Shown piece by piece: positions 38,376-48,416 of a stretch of 64,000 bases of DNA (the first letter of the stretch is position 1; every line of letters starts with the position of its first letter). This DNA is from an uncultured Verrucomicrobiae bacterium. GTDB lineage: Bacteria > Verrucomicrobiota > Verrucomicrobiia > Limisphaerales > AAA164-E04. The translations under genes were made by a program, and so were the position numbers. The stretch is from positions 1 to 64,000 of the forward strand of contig CALSPN010000006.1 in assembly GCA_943788245.1 (NCBI GenBank), written 5' to 3'. Below the pieces are notes generated by a model. The model saw nothing but the letters and a program-made list of their open reading frames with translations, made no database searches and was not told the origin of the DNA.

Positions 38376-39758
38376 TCACACTTGGTTTGACTGGACGGGT
38401 GATTCCAATGATTTAGCGTGAATAATATAGATCAGGAACCCCAAAGCGGCTCCCACCGGGGCCAAAGGCCATTTTATAGCAAAGGTCCATTCGATCAGCC
38501 ATGCACCGACCCCAATGGTCATGGACAGCAATGCTGAAGTCTGGTTACCGTTTTTCCAGAATAATCCCATGACCAAAGGAACAAGTAACCCTGCCAATCC
38601 AATGGAATAGCAACTTTCCAATAATTCAAAGGCTCGCGATCCCATGAGTGCTACTGCCACACATACGGCGGAAACCAGCACGACAGAGAGTCGACAGAGC
38701 GTGAGGGAACTCACGGAGTCAGGCACCCTTTTTCGAAACAAGTTGCGTCCAAGAATCGTGGCCGGTGCCAGGATACCGCTATCCATGGATGAAAGCACCA
38801 TCGACAGAACAGCCAGCAGAAACAGAACCATCATTCCATCTGAGAGGTAATGCTGCGCCATTTGAATAACAACCGACTGGGGCTCCTTGTCGGGAAACAA
38901 AATTGGAAAAGAAAAACCAATGAATACCGGAATCGCTCCGAGCAGTATATAAAGCCCACCAGCCATGAAGCAGGAAATCCGCGCTACCTGAGCGGATTTT
39001 GCGGCAAAAACCCTTTGCATCAAATCCTGACTGGGTAAATTGCCCAGCATGGCGATGGATAGCCACCCGCACCATTCGGCAAATTCCTGAGCGCGGTCTG
39101 TTGGAATCCATTGTCTCCTCGAGACTGTTGATTGTTTCCAAATCCCTTCAAGCCCCCCAAAATTTGTCAGATCACCAAGAACATTCCATCCCAAGAGCAG
39201 TAACCCGAAAATCATCAAAACCGCTTGCAAGGCATCCGTCAAACTGACGGACCACATGCCACCCACAATGGTGTAAACCATCGCGAAGAGTCCCAGAGCA
39301 ACAATCGTTTGAGGAATAGGCCAATCAAATAAAATATTGAAAAGGCCAGACAAAGCCACCAGTTGAACCGCGATCCATCCCACGAATGTCGGTACTGAAG
39401 TCAATACCTGCAACACCTCTGCTTTGGGGCCGAACCGAGCCTTGAAAAAATCTGCCAGCGTACAGATGTTCATGTTCCAGAGAGGACGCGCGAAAAACAA
39501 TCCAGTAACCACCAGGCAAAGGCCTGCTCCAAGCGGTTCCAGTGCAATGATACGGACTCCCTCCAGTGCGATTTCATCGGAAGTCGTCAAAAGAGTTCCA
39601 GCGCCAAACCAGGTAGCAAGCAGAGTCCCGGTGTTAAGCCAGATTGGCATTCGTCTCCCGGCAACGATGAAGTCTTCTTCGTCATGGATCTTCCTTTGAG
39701 CCAGAAACGAGATACCCAGTACTATAAAAGCATATATGATGACAGCGGTCAGTAGCAT
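38376..39758 (-). CDS. Sodium:solute symporter (SSS family)
   Basis: 460-residue inner membrane transporter with about 13 hydrophobic helices. SSS features are GRRMPIWLNTGTLLATWFGAG in the first helices, the TDALQAVLMIFGLLLLG segment and VLSMVLSSMDSGILAPATILG, the conserved Ser/Asp sodium-site region. Substrate is unknown; members carry sugars, amino acids, uronates or sialic acids with Na+. It lies 126 bases after a pectate lyase-like gene on the same strand, which makes an oligosaccharide or uronate a reasonable guess. Confidence 0.88.
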   Translation of the reverse strand: MLLTAVIIYAFIVLGISFLAQRKIHDEEDFIVAGRRMPIWLNTGTLLATWFGAGTLLTTSDEIALEGVRIIALEPLGAGLCLVVTGLFFARPLWNMNICTLADFFKARFGPKAEVLQVLTSVPTFVGWIAVQLVALSGLFNILFDWPIPQTIVALGLFAMVYTIVGGMWSVSLTDALQAVLMIFGLLLLGWNVLGDLTNFGGLEGIWKQSTVSRRQWIPTDRAQEFAEWCGWLSIAMLGNLPSQDLMQRVFAAKSAQVARISCFMAGGLYILLGAIPVFIGFSFPILFPDKEPQSVVIQMAQHYLSDGMMVLFLLAVLSMVLSSMDSGILAPATILGRNLFRKRVPDSVSSLTLCRLSVVLVSAVCVAVALMGSRAFELLESCYSIGLAGLLVPLVMGLFWKNGNQTSALLSMTIGVGAWLIEWTFAIKWPLAPVGAALGFLIYIIHAKSLESPVQSNQV

Positions 39759-39884
39759 GATGTCAGCACCCGGTGAATCTTAGGTCGCTTGGTAGAGATT
39801 GTTCAGGTCAATGAAGTGAATATTCAGACAATTCCTTCATTATCAACCATGAGGGTCACCAACAAAAATGACGCAGCCAGTCAT

Positions 39885-41225
39885 TCACTTGTTGGGGTCG
39901 GTGTTATTGAGATACTCCTCAAGGTCAGTGTAGCCGTCGCCGTCCGAATCTGCAATTCCATCCCACGACAAGTCACCTTTCGGATGGAACAGACGCTCCC
40001 ATTCATCAGGCATACCATCCCTGTCAACGTCGTCTTTTGGTCGAGCCGATAAGAGTTTCGGCCAACCGCCCACTTCAGTCTGACTTGATATAATACCGTC
40101 ACCAAAAGTCGTTCGCCCTGACTGCACTTCCCTGACAATACGATCATCATGGGAGTCTCTTTTCGGTCGAATCGCGCCAGCATGCATGCATACTTTCTCG
40201 TAGGCCAAGTCAGGAGTATCCGTCGATACCGGGCCAAAGGGAACCGACTGCTCGATCAAGACAGATTCAGGCAATCGATCGGAAGCGTCGATGATCACCA
40301 GCGCCCTCCCTTTACTGAAACCGGAGGAGGTCTCAAGCACATTACCCTTAACATGCCATCGGCCAAAAGTTCCATCATCGAGACATTGCATTTTGACAAC
40401 ACTGCGAAGCTGCCGTGAAGCAGGGCCTGCCTTGTAATAATTATTGACGACATTGATGCTCTCAGGGCGCCCGTCGAGCCTGCGGTTCTCCCAGTTGAAA
40501 ATGACGTTATTGCGGAAATCAAGATTGATCGTTGGATGACTCGTCTCACCCGCAATACTGGGATTACGACCAGCATGATTGGCAAATAGATTATGGTGAT
40601 AGGAAGTGTCCACCCCTCCCAACGAGGCTGCAAAACCGTGTCCATTCCGCAAAAGCGAGTCATTGAGCGATTCCGAAATAAGGCACCACTGAATGGTGAT
40701 GTTCCGAGTGCCATGGTACGTGTTGACACCTTCGTCCAAGGTCCAGCTCACCGAGCAGTGATCCACGATCACATTCTCAGCATACGAAATATCAATACCA
40801 TCCATCAACTTACCCGCTTCATCACCAAGCCGCACGCGCAGGAAACGCACCACGACATCATCAGCCGAAATGAGCAGGGGAAATTTTTTCAAACAAATTC
40901 CTCCACCGGGTGCGGACTGCCCCGCAATCGTGATGCGCGGATGGCGAATGCGCAATGCAGACTGTAATTCGATCGTGCCGGCCACATTGAAAACGACCAT
41001 TCTGGGATGCTCTGCATCAACAGCGGCACGAAGGCTGCCAGGCCCCTGATCATTCAAATTAGTGACAAATAAAACCTGACCACCACGACCGCCGAGCGCA
41101 TGCCTGCCAAAACCTTCTGCACCCGGAAACGCCAGCGGTTGAGCTCGCAAAGGAGTCAAAGACACAAAGACAAGCAATGGAATCCATATGGCGAACAAGC
41201 AGTGTTTTGCATAACTTTTTTTCAT
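39885..41225 (-). CDS. Secreted pectate lyase-like right-handed beta-helix protein
   Basis: About 446 residues with a signal peptide (LFAIWIPLLVFVSLTPLRAQ). The N-terminus AFPGAEGFGRHALGGRGGQV and TNLNDQGPGSLRAAVDA is typical of bacterial PL1-like enzymes, followed by beta-helix rungs with DVVVRFLRVRLGD, VIVDHCSVSWTLDEGVN and HHNLFANHAGRNPSI. The C-terminus has thrombospondin-type-3/EF-like calcium loops (DVDRDGMPDEWERLF, DSDGDGYTDLEEYLN). Cleaves pectate or a related uronan by beta-elimination; the exact substrate is open. The frame is open further upstream into the next gene, but the start at 41225 gives the signal peptide. Confidence 0.87.
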   Translation of the reverse strand: MKKSYAKHCLFAIWIPLLVFVSLTPLRAQPLAFPGAEGFGRHALGGRGGQVLFVTNLNDQGPGSLRAAVDAEHPRMVVFNVAGTIELQSALRIRHPRITIAGQSAPGGGICLKKFPLLISADDVVVRFLRVRLGDEAGKLMDGIDISYAENVIVDHCSVSWTLDEGVNTYHGTRNITIQWCLISESLNDSLLRNGHGFAASLGGVDTSYHHNLFANHAGRNPSIAGETSHPTINLDFRNNVIFNWENRRLDGRPESINVVNNYYKAGPASRQLRSVVKMQCLDDGTFGRWHVKGNVLETSSGFSKGRALVIIDASDRLPESVLIEQSVPFGPVSTDTPDLAYEKVCMHAGAIRPKRDSHDDRIVREVQSGRTTFGDGIISSQTEVGGWPKLLSARPKDDVDRDGMPDEWERLFHPKGDLSWDGIADSDGDGYTDLEEYLNNTDPNK

Positions 41226-41275
41226 AATCGATATCAGAAAACGATAGAATCTGTCTTGATACAATTGAGTCAGCA

Positions 41276-42616
41276 CTAAAGTTTCCACCCTGTTCGATAT
41301 GCTCGCTGAACCCATTGATTTGCTACTTCGTTGTTGGTAACCCGCATGTTGGGTCCATCCCACAACAGATGCCCCTCAGTGCGAATCGCTAAATTCCCAA
41401 GGAGAACAACCTCTGTCAATGGGCCAGAATAATCAAAATGGGAACAGGCTGCTCCCATTCCCTTGCACGCATCAATCCAGTTTTGTTCGTGCGAGCCTTT
41501 GACACGAGGGAGGGTTTCGTCTGGACGCTGAAAACCATCCATGCGTGAAAGAGGCAGCAAAGTCGGCTTACCTCCATGTGATTTGTGCATGATCTTTCCT
41601 CGCTCACCGACGTAAAGCACACCGTCCACCGGCCAATCATCCTCGGGCTTGAGTTCCTCCGGACGCGGCGGCTTGATACCGCCGTCGTACCATATCAGAC
41701 GGACGGGTGGAAGTCCCTCTCGGGCTGGGAATTGATAGGTCACCAACGATGCCAGAGGAGCTGTTTCAGCATGAACGTGCGTACTGCTGGCCTCGACGCT
41801 TTCTGGGTAACCCAGTTTAAGAGCCCAGTAGGGATGATCAATAATGTGACACCCCATATCTCCCAGAGCTCCAGTGCCAAAGTCCCACCATCCCCTCCAG
41901 TTAAATGGAACGTAGTCAGGTTGATACTCCCGAAAGGGAGCGGGACCAAGCCACAGATCCCAATCCAGGGTGTCCGGAACTGTCTGATGACTCATGGAAC
42001 GCTTCGCAATACCCTGAGGCCAATATAATTCCTTTTCGAATCGAGTTCCACGGAGTGGACGATCACTCCAACAATGAACCTCCCTTACTTCGCCGATCAC
42101 ACCCGCCTGAATCCACTCTACCGTTTGACGTGCACCACTTGATGAGTGCCCTTGATTTCCCATCTGTGTCTCAACGCCATACCTGCGGGCCGCTTCAGTG
42201 AGTTGACGTGCTTCCCCGATACTGTGGGTCAATGGTTTCTGAGTGTAAACGTGTTTCCCACGCCGCATGGCTTCCATGGTGGCAACAGCGTGTGTATGAT
42301 CAGGAGTCGCAATGATGACCGCATCAATTTCCTTTTCCATTTTATCGAACATCACTCGGAAATCCTTGAACCTTCTGGCCTTAGGATGACGGTTAAATGT
42401 CTCTGCACCTCTCTTGAAATCTACGTCGCATAGAGCCACGATGTTCTCATTGGAACTCTTTTCGATGTTGCCGGCTCCCATTCCCCCCACTCCGATTGCA
42501 GCAATGTTCAGCTTATGATTAGCCGAGACACCAGCAAGTCTGGTGGCACCGAAGCTCACCAAGCCAGCCGTCGTCGCGGCTTGGTTCATGAATTGACGTC
42601 GATTGATAATACTCAT
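41276..42616 (-). CDS. Tat-exported Gfo/Idh/MocA oxidoreductase
   Basis: 446 residues. A twin-arginine leader (INRRQFMNQAATTAGLVSFG) precedes a Rossmann domain (NIAAIGVGGMGAGN, VIIATPDHTHAVATMEAM) and the catalytic domain with GALGDMGCHIIDHPYW. The usual EKP motif reads QKP (VYTQKPLTHS), keeping the lysine. Such exported NAD(P)-dependent enzymes act on sugars or sugar derivatives and are numerous in PVC bacteria. It lies 50 bases upstream of the pectate lyase-like gene and is probably co-transcribed with it and the symporter. Confidence 0.9.
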   Translation of the reverse strand: MSIINRRQFMNQAATTAGLVSFGATRLAGVSANHKLNIAAIGVGGMGAGNIEKSSNENIVALCDVDFKRGAETFNRHPKARRFKDFRVMFDKMEKEIDAVIIATPDHTHAVATMEAMRRGKHVYTQKPLTHSIGEARQLTEAARRYGVETQMGNQGHSSSGARQTVEWIQAGVIGEVREVHCWSDRPLRGTRFEKELYWPQGIAKRSMSHQTVPDTLDWDLWLGPAPFREYQPDYVPFNWRGWWDFGTGALGDMGCHIIDHPYWALKLGYPESVEASSTHVHAETAPLASLVTYQFPAREGLPPVRLIWYDGGIKPPRPEELKPEDDWPVDGVLYVGERGKIMHKSHGGKPTLLPLSRMDGFQRPDETLPRVKGSHEQNWIDACKGMGAACSHFDYSGPLTEVVLLGNLAIRTEGHLLWDGPNMRVTNNEVANQWVQRAYRTGWKL

Positions 42617-42848
42617 AGTGATATCCCTATATTGGAAAAAATGTATTTTTTATGATCAACCCCATTCAGGCAAGAATCAACATACTTGAAATGCATTTCA
42701 GCGTAAGCCATGCAAGCGACCGATGACGAACCTCGCTGGCTCATTTTTCTCACTGTCCTGATTGCTAGCGACGCCACAGAATGGTTCCAGCTCCAAACCA
42801 TTTGAACCTTGTCATATGAAACGTTGCTAAGGATGATGGTCGGGGTTC

Positions 42849-43571
42849 ATGAATACATCCCACCCTAAATATCAATTGCCGGGTTTTACGCTCATCGAAT
42901 TATTGGTGGTGATTGCCATCATCGCCATTCTTGCCGGTATGCTGCTACCCGCGCTATCCCGTGCCAAATCCAAGGCTAAGAACATCAAATGCATCAGCAA
43001 TCAAAGACAAATCGGTCTGGCTTACATGATGTATGCGGACGATCACGCAGACTATTATCCCGCATTGATCAGTTGGGCGACTGCCGGAGGCAAACTGGGG
43101 CATTGGCCTGCGAGACCGGGCATTCATGGAGCAGACACTCCCCCTGAGGATCGACCTCTCAATGTTTATGCTCCCGGAGCCAATGTGTTCTCATGCCCAT
43201 CTGACAAGGGTGACAGTTTGCATGACGTCAAAAACAGTTTCAACGCGTATGGCAACAGCTATTTCCCTCAATTCTCAATTTCACAATTCAGAGTGAAGAT
43301 GGTGTGCGGCATCAGGGGGAGTCAAAAGGTGAGATCCATCAAAACCAGCGAGATTGCCCGCAGCCCAGTGAACAAGATCATTCAAGGTGATTGGAATTGG
43401 CATCCCAACCGAACGAGCGACGACCTCAAACACCTGTGGCACAATGTTCGCGGTCAATACCGGAGCAATCTTTTATTCGGAGACGGGCATGTGGACTTTG
43501 TTCGGTTTCCCAATGAAGCGGCTGGCTGGATTCTGAATCCCGAGCCGGACCCGGAATGGCAATGGTGGTAA
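42849..43571 (+). CDS. Type II secretion pseudopilin-like protein (prepilin N-terminus)
   Basis: 240 residues. The class III leader is short: cleavage after LPG, then [19 protein letters not shown] with Glu at +5 and methylated Phe expected. The rest matches the verrucomicrobial/lentisphaeral H-X9-DG family: [27 protein letters not shown] and the C-terminal [11 protein letters not shown]. These are abundant, envelope-anchored proteins of unknown role, often regulated with polysaccharide utilisation genes. Stands alone, convergent with the ferredoxin gene. Confidence 0.9.
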   Translation: MNTSHPKYQLPGFTLIELLVVIAIIAILAGMLLPALSRAKSKAKNIKCISNQRQIGLAYMMYADDHADYYPALISWATAGGKLGHWPARPGIHGADTPPEDRPLNVYAPGANVFSCPSDKGDSLHDVKNSFNAYGNSYFPQFSISQFRVKMVCGIRGSQKVRSIKTSEIARSPVNKIIQGDWNWHPNRTSDDLKHLWHNVRGQYRSNLLFGDGHVDFVRFPNEAAGWILNPEPDPEWQWW

Positions 43572-43613
43572 GATCAAGTCCTGACGCTTGCTGAGCGTGA
43601 ATCGACCATTCAA

Positions 43614-43835
43614 TCACTTGATGGAGATGATGTGCACAGGGCAGCTTTCGGCACTTTGCACAAGCTCCTCACGATCGCAGTCATACCCCTCCCCGAACTC
43701 GATCTGCTTGTGGTTGTTTTTGACTTTAACCAATGAAGCCAAACCATCCTCATCCATTTTCCAGTAACTCGGAGCCTGTTCCACACAGGCAGCGCAACCT
43801 ATGCATTCACCGCGTTTGTGTGAAATACGAATCAT
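43614..43835 (-). CDS. Single-cluster [4Fe-4S] ferredoxin
   Basis: A 73-residue ferredoxin with C11, C14, C17 ([14 protein letters not shown]) and C65 (ESCPVHII) as ligands for one cluster. The start overlaps the stop of the U32 gene by four bases (43832-43835, ATGA), strongly suggesting co-translation. In E. coli the ferredoxin YfhL is needed with U32 proteins for hydroxylation of RNA bases; here the genes are physically coupled, so it is a plausible electron donor to the neighbour. Confidence 0.88.
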   Translation of the reverse strand: MIRISHKRGECIGCAACVEQAPSYWKMDEDGLASLVKVKNNHKQIEFGEGYDCDREELVQSAESCPVHIISIK

Positions 43836-45070
43836 GGCTGCATCACTTTCATCAGATAAAGGCGATCGCCACGGCGCACTTTATCCTGAACTTTAATTGA
43901 GAAGACGCAATGTCCCTTGACACCCTCAACAGCCTGTTCGTCAACCCTGATTTCTTCAACCACACCACTCACCACACCAGTGTTCTCTCCGATGATGGTG
44001 TATTCATCTCCTATTTTCAGTTCACCGGTCGTCGCAGTGATCTCAGCCACGTGAACACGGCTGAAAAAATTACTCACCTTACCAACTTCGATTTTTTGTC
44101 GCGTCGCTTTGCTGCCGTAACTCTGGCTCCAGCCCTGTTTTCGGCCCAAGTAATAACCATCGGAGTGACCACGATTGTATACCTTTTCAAGACCGCCCTG
44201 AAGCCCTTCCACCAGCTCCTGCGTATAGCGGTCATCATTAAGTGCATCAATCGCCTTGCGATAACTGCGAATCACTGAATCCACATATTCAGGCGAACGA
44301 CCACGGCCTTCTATTTTGAGAGTGTGAATACCAGCATCCAGAACCTGATCCAGGAAGTCGATTGTCGAGATATCATTGGGAGACATCACAAAATTATTAT
44401 CGATTTCAAGCTGCTGGCCGGTTTCCTTGTCCGTTACTATGTATTCCTTGCGACAGTTTTGTTCGCAGGCACCGCGACTGGCGGAAGCATTGCTTGTGTG
44501 CAGGGACATACCACATCGACCGGAAACTGCGATACACAATGCCCCGTGAGCAAAGGCTTCCAGCTCCATGGGACGTCCACTTTTCCCTCGGAGATCCGCC
44601 TCAAGCATTTGCTCATGGATATGCTTGATCATTTTTAGATTCAGTTCGCGAGCCAGCACAATGCGCTCACACAGGGGAGCATAAAACTTCACGGTTTCAT
44701 AATTGGAAATCGAAAGTTGAGTGGAAAGGTGCACTTCCAAGCCCAGTTCATTAGCCATTTGCACAGCCGCCATGTCGGCAAGAATCACCGCATCAACATT
44801 ATTTTCCTTACCTGCTTCAAGAATCTTTCTGGCGGCGTTGGCATCGTAATCGTAAAGAAGCGTGTTGAGAGTTAGATAGCCTTTGACCCGATTTTCATGG
44901 CAAATACTCAGAATCTCACCTATGTCGGACAATTGAAAGCTCCTGCGCGCACGTGCGCGCATGTTCAATTGTGCCACTCCAAAATACACCGCATCCGCAC
45001 CAGCATTGATACCAGCTTGTAGTGATGGAAAGCAGCCCGCAGGAGCAAGTAATTCGGTTTTGTATTTCAT
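43832..45070 (-). CDS. Peptidase U32 family protein, probable RNA hydroxylation enzyme
   Basis: 412 residues, no signal peptide, so cytoplasmic. It begins [28 protein letters not shown] as in TrhP/RlhA and collagenase-like U32 proteins, and carries the U32 signature [21 protein letters not shown] with the conserved cysteines C in [13 protein letters not shown]. The C-terminal ~80 residues form a beta-barrel domain ([16 protein letters not shown]). TrhP makes 5-hydroxyuridine in tRNA and RlhA 5-hydroxycytidine in 23S rRNA, both using prephenate-linked chemistry; which one this is, I cannot say. The name peptidase is historical. Confidence 0.85.
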   Translation of the reverse strand: MKYKTELLAPAGCFPSLQAGINAGADAVYFGVAQLNMRARARRSFQLSDIGEILSICHENRVKGYLTLNTLLYDYDANAARKILEAGKENNVDAVILADMAAVQMANELGLEVHLSTQLSISNYETVKFYAPLCERIVLARELNLKMIKHIHEQMLEADLRGKSGRPMELEAFAHGALCIAVSGRCGMSLHTSNASASRGACEQNCRKEYIVTDKETGQQLEIDNNFVMSPNDISTIDFLDQVLDAGIHTLKIEGRGRSPEYVDSVIRSYRKAIDALNDDRYTQELVEGLQGGLEKVYNRGHSDGYYLGRKQGWSQSYGSKATRQKIEVGKVSNFFSRVHVAEITATTGELKIGDEYTIIGENTGVVSGVVEEIRVDEQAVEGVKGHCVFSIKVQDKVRRGDRLYLMKVMQP

Positions 45071-45416
45071 GGATGATGCATGTGACGCAGGTATCGCTCG
45101 ACTTGTGATTCAAAGCATTCCCTGAAGATCTGTTACTGTAAATCAACCCGATTGGTGATGCCTTCGAATCATGAAAACAATCATCTCAACAGACTTACCT
45201 CGCCAGAAAAAAGATCGTATCACTGACCAGAGGGAAAGGCAAGCCATAGGCTCGCGTCCTTGCGGACCTCTCCGCAGCGCCCTTGGCGATCAGGAAAGTC
45301 ATTTCATCATGCATTGCTTATCATGCCCCCTGATTTGATGGAGTTTTTATCCTCTCATATCCCATACATGGGAGATGTACGCAATAAATCGCAACAGAGA
45401 CCACTTTAGCTGCCAA
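45071..45416. other. Intergenic region, no gene seen
   Basis: About 345 bases between the U32 gene and the end of the sulfatase gene, both on the minus strand. It should hold the U32 promoter near 45080-45150. No RNA gene, repeat or terminator with a clear T run was recognised. Confidence 0.4.
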
Positions 45417-46862
45417 TCAATTACGAACTCGCTCGTATTCCCGATTGACAGCTTTTTCACCCCAGCGGTCAACCACGGCCCGCAAGGCATTGTTGGTTTC
45501 AGGGAATCGGCCCTTATCGTCGGTTTCCAAAATCCAACGATAAAGAATATCTCGGTGTCGCGCAATTTCCAGAGCGATGTTCCGATCCACTGAATGAATC
45601 AGGTTTTTCGTTTCATGAGGATCATTCACCAAATCGTAAAACTCCTCAGCAGGACGCACTTCACTGGCAAAACGATCCTGCACTTCATTGAGCGCACCTT
45701 CCTTGTGCATTCTTGCAAGCAACTTCATAGCCGCCGATTCGCTTCGGTAGTTGGGTTGGAGATAAGGCTTATCCGTCATGAAATTGCGCATGTATTTGAA
45801 GCGTTGTGTCGTCACTGCTCGTATACGATCAATCGTAAAGTCACATCGATCACGTGCCGAGACGACATAGTCACGATGATAATCCGCACTCAACATATTC
45901 CGACCCTGCATGCTATCAGGCGTGCGGATACCAGCAAGCGCAAGTGATGTGGGAGCAAGATCGATCCCACTGACAAGATCACTGCGGACTTTACCGCTCT
46001 CAATTCCGGGACCCGATGCGATGAAGGGAACTCTGATTCCCTCATCGTAAATGAATTGTTTATGACGAGGAAGAGCGCAACCATGATCGGAAAAGAAAAA
46101 GATCACTGTATTCTCATAATGACCGTCTCGCTTCAAAGCTCGCACAATCTCACCAGTGATTCGATCCAGTTCAAGGATGGTGTTGTAATGGTCAGCGATC
46201 ATTTGGCGAAACACTTGATGATCCGGATAATAAGGGTGAACTTTGACTTCCTCGGGTTTGATGATTGCAGGAGAATTCCGAAGATTCTTGCCTCCCCGCA
46301 GTTGGATTTGACCGAAGAACGGCTGGCCTTCCGGGCACTCTGACCAGGCGGTCCCCTTTTTGGCTCCATGAAAACCCATTGGAGGATGTACATGGTCGTA
46401 AAGATCGTCTTCATCATACACAAAGTTGTAATGAAACTTACCGTCATTGAAGGTATAGTACCCTGCGGCCTGAAAGATCTCAGGAACGGTTTTTACTCCG
46501 AGGTGATTGGGTTCCCAAGACTCCATTTTATTCCCCCGCCACATGGAAAAAGAACTATAATGCTCGTGGGCTCCAATCGACGTTTGATACATGCCCGTAA
46601 TGTTTGCCGAGCGAGTGGGTGAACAAACCCCAGCGGTCATGTAAGCGCGATCAAACCGAATACCATTCGAAGCCAATTGATCTATATTCGGCGTCTCGAT
46701 CACCGTATCTCCATAACAACTCATCCAACCGTTTGTGTCTTCGACATAAATCCACAGGATATTCGGTTGAGTTGGCCCTACTTCTGGCGAGGGTTGGTGG
46801 GAGTTTTGCCCTGTTGCCAGGGAAAACGACAAATACAAGAGCATCAATGAGATGATTTTCAT
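45417..46862 (-). CDS. Secreted sulfatase
   Basis: 481 residues with signal peptide (LMLLYLSFSLATG). The sulfatase signature VCSPTRSANITGMY has the cysteine (C80) to be oxidised to formylglycine, in the C-x-P-x-R context. Metal ligands come from ILWIYVEDTN and FFFSDHGCALPRHK. The C-terminus ASEVRPAEEFYDLVNDPHE is typical of heparan N-sulfatase-like family members (S1_8-type appearance). Removes sulfate from a polysaccharide such as a glycosaminoglycan or algal glycan. The gene follows 32 bases after a frameshifted hydrolase gene on the same strand. No maturase gene is in the window. Confidence 0.92.
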   Translation of the reverse strand: MKIISLMLLYLSFSLATGQNSHQPSPEVGPTQPNILWIYVEDTNGWMSCYGDTVIETPNIDQLASNGIRFDRAYMTAGVCSPTRSANITGMYQTSIGAHEHYSSFSMWRGNKMESWEPNHLGVKTVPEIFQAAGYYTFNDGKFHYNFVYDEDDLYDHVHPPMGFHGAKKGTAWSECPEGQPFFGQIQLRGGKNLRNSPAIIKPEEVKVHPYYPDHQVFRQMIADHYNTILELDRITGEIVRALKRDGHYENTVIFFFSDHGCALPRHKQFIYDEGIRVPFIASGPGIESGKVRSDLVSGIDLAPTSLALAGIRTPDSMQGRNMLSADYHRDYVVSARDRCDFTIDRIRAVTTQRFKYMRNFMTDKPYLQPNYRSESAAMKLLARMHKEGALNEVQDRFASEVRPAEEFYDLVNDPHETKNLIHSVDRNIALEIARHRDILYRWILETDDKGRFPETNNALRAVVDRWGEKAVNREYERVRN

Positions 46863-46894
46863 GGTGATTTTTTACTATTGTTGAAATTCAATTT

Positions 46895-47828
46895 TTAATT
46901 CTGGGACGCTGAGCTCATATTCAAAAACCAGTCCGCAAGAACGACTACTTCCTCTCGGATTGTGGGCCATGGGTGAGCGCCTCCTTCTTTGACGATGAGT
47001 TCTGCCGATACATCAGCCGCTTTGAGGGCGGTAACCAGAGCTTTGTGATTGTTGCAAAGGCACAACAGGATCCGCGTCGCCATGAAAGACGAGGAATGGC
47101 GGTGCTTGATTCGTAACGAGCTTGACTGGAGAAATGGCGATTAACCGCTCTCGGATTTGCTGATCCGTGAGATTTTTCGTTCCGCTGCCAAAAGCAAGTT
47201 TTTCAATGACTTGATGCATATGCCCCTTTTTTCGGGGATCAATTGCAATACCTCCATAATCAAGAAAATCTGCAGGAGGGAAGAAGACCCCAACGGCAGC
47301 CACTGAAGCTTCGGATGGACCCACGGCATTATCAAGCGCTACCAGACTGGCCAGGTGACCTCCGGCTGATGCCCCGAATAAAGCAAGGGTGTTTTTATTA
47401 ATCCCATAATCACTCGCATGTTTTTTCACCCATATGATCCCCTGCTCCACGTGGGCCTTCATATCATGAGCTGAGAACCGACTGATAGACCCTGGGCGCA
47501 TGGCAAACACATGAAACCCCCGCTCACACAATTCCTCGAATAATCCTGCGCGATTGAGATCCCTGACCTTACCTCGATCAGAGGACCAGCCTCCACTGGC
47601 AACCACGATGACGGCATGGCCATTCACACTTTTTTTTGGTATGAAAATATCAGCAACCAGCGCTACTCCATGAGCTTGATGATAGACCACATCTTGCTGA
47701 TGTTCATAGAATGGATTGGAACCGCCCATGAGATTGGTCGCCATGAGAATGGATGTCGTGATATAAAGTGATATCGATCTGAACATAGGGAATACGGTTA
47801 GCATGATCCGATTCAGCCAATCAGGCAA
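46895..47828 (-). CDS. Secreted alpha/beta hydrolase, frameshifted near the C-terminus
   Basis: Esterase-like alpha/beta hydrolase with a signal peptide (start 47828 or ATG 47804). Nucleophile elbow LFGASAGGHLASLVAL gives the catalytic Ser; HAVIVVASGGWSSDRG is the oxyanion region; FLVFHGDADPVVPLQQS contains the catalytic Asp. At about 47040 the frame changes: the continuation KALVTALKAADVSAELIV and GGAHPWP (catalytic His) is in the next frame to a stop at 46895. Removing one base restores QQSKALVTAL. Either a sequence error or a lesion that would delete the His. Upstream partner of the sulfatase gene. Confidence 0.78.
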
Positions 47829-48416
47829 GAAAGATAGCTCGCCATAAAGGCCCTCGTTCTTTTGTGAATAACGCCCGAGGAACTCCCATATTTTCGGTAT
47901 TCGTCAAGCCAAGTCGTGGGTTCCCTGAACCCAATAGGTTCGACCGTATAGGGGCAATCCACTGGTCTTCTTTCTGAACCTCGAACAATCGCTGCATTGG
48001 TTGCACTTATTACCATCCCGCATCAAGGTCCAGACTTACAAAAGCTTGGGGTTTGCTGACTGAATAAACAATGAAGGTGGACCAATCGACTTCGAATGAG
48101 TGGTTAGCAACTACTTTCTTCCAGGCGACAAGCGCGGAGATACATGTTCCCCGGATTCGTGATCTCTTACGCTATCGCACCTCTCAAAACTGCCCGATAG
48201 ATATCATGTCACTCTTAATGCGTCCTTTAGCAGAAAGATATCTTTATTACCCATCGACTGAAAACTGGGGGAAAATGACACTATAATCACCCGAGGGCAA
48301 TGCGATGGGCTCATACGGGCCTGACTGGAGTTGAATAGTGACACGCTTATTTACACAACCCCAGACTGATAAAAAGTAAATGCTTCCTGAGAAATTTCGT
48401 TTCCCGCTGTCCAACA
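47829..48416. other. Intergenic region, no gene called
   Basis: About 590 bases between two minus-strand genes. Two overlapping minus-strand frames of 61-67 codons at 47813-48016 and a plus-strand 71-codon frame at 48071-48286 show no family likeness, start signal or codon pattern I trust. May contain remnants, but I cannot name any. Confidence 0.35.

Noticed and set aside
47821-48016. Two overlapping minus-strand frames of 61-67 codons
   Set aside because: No family likeness, no start signal and mutual overlap; likely chance.
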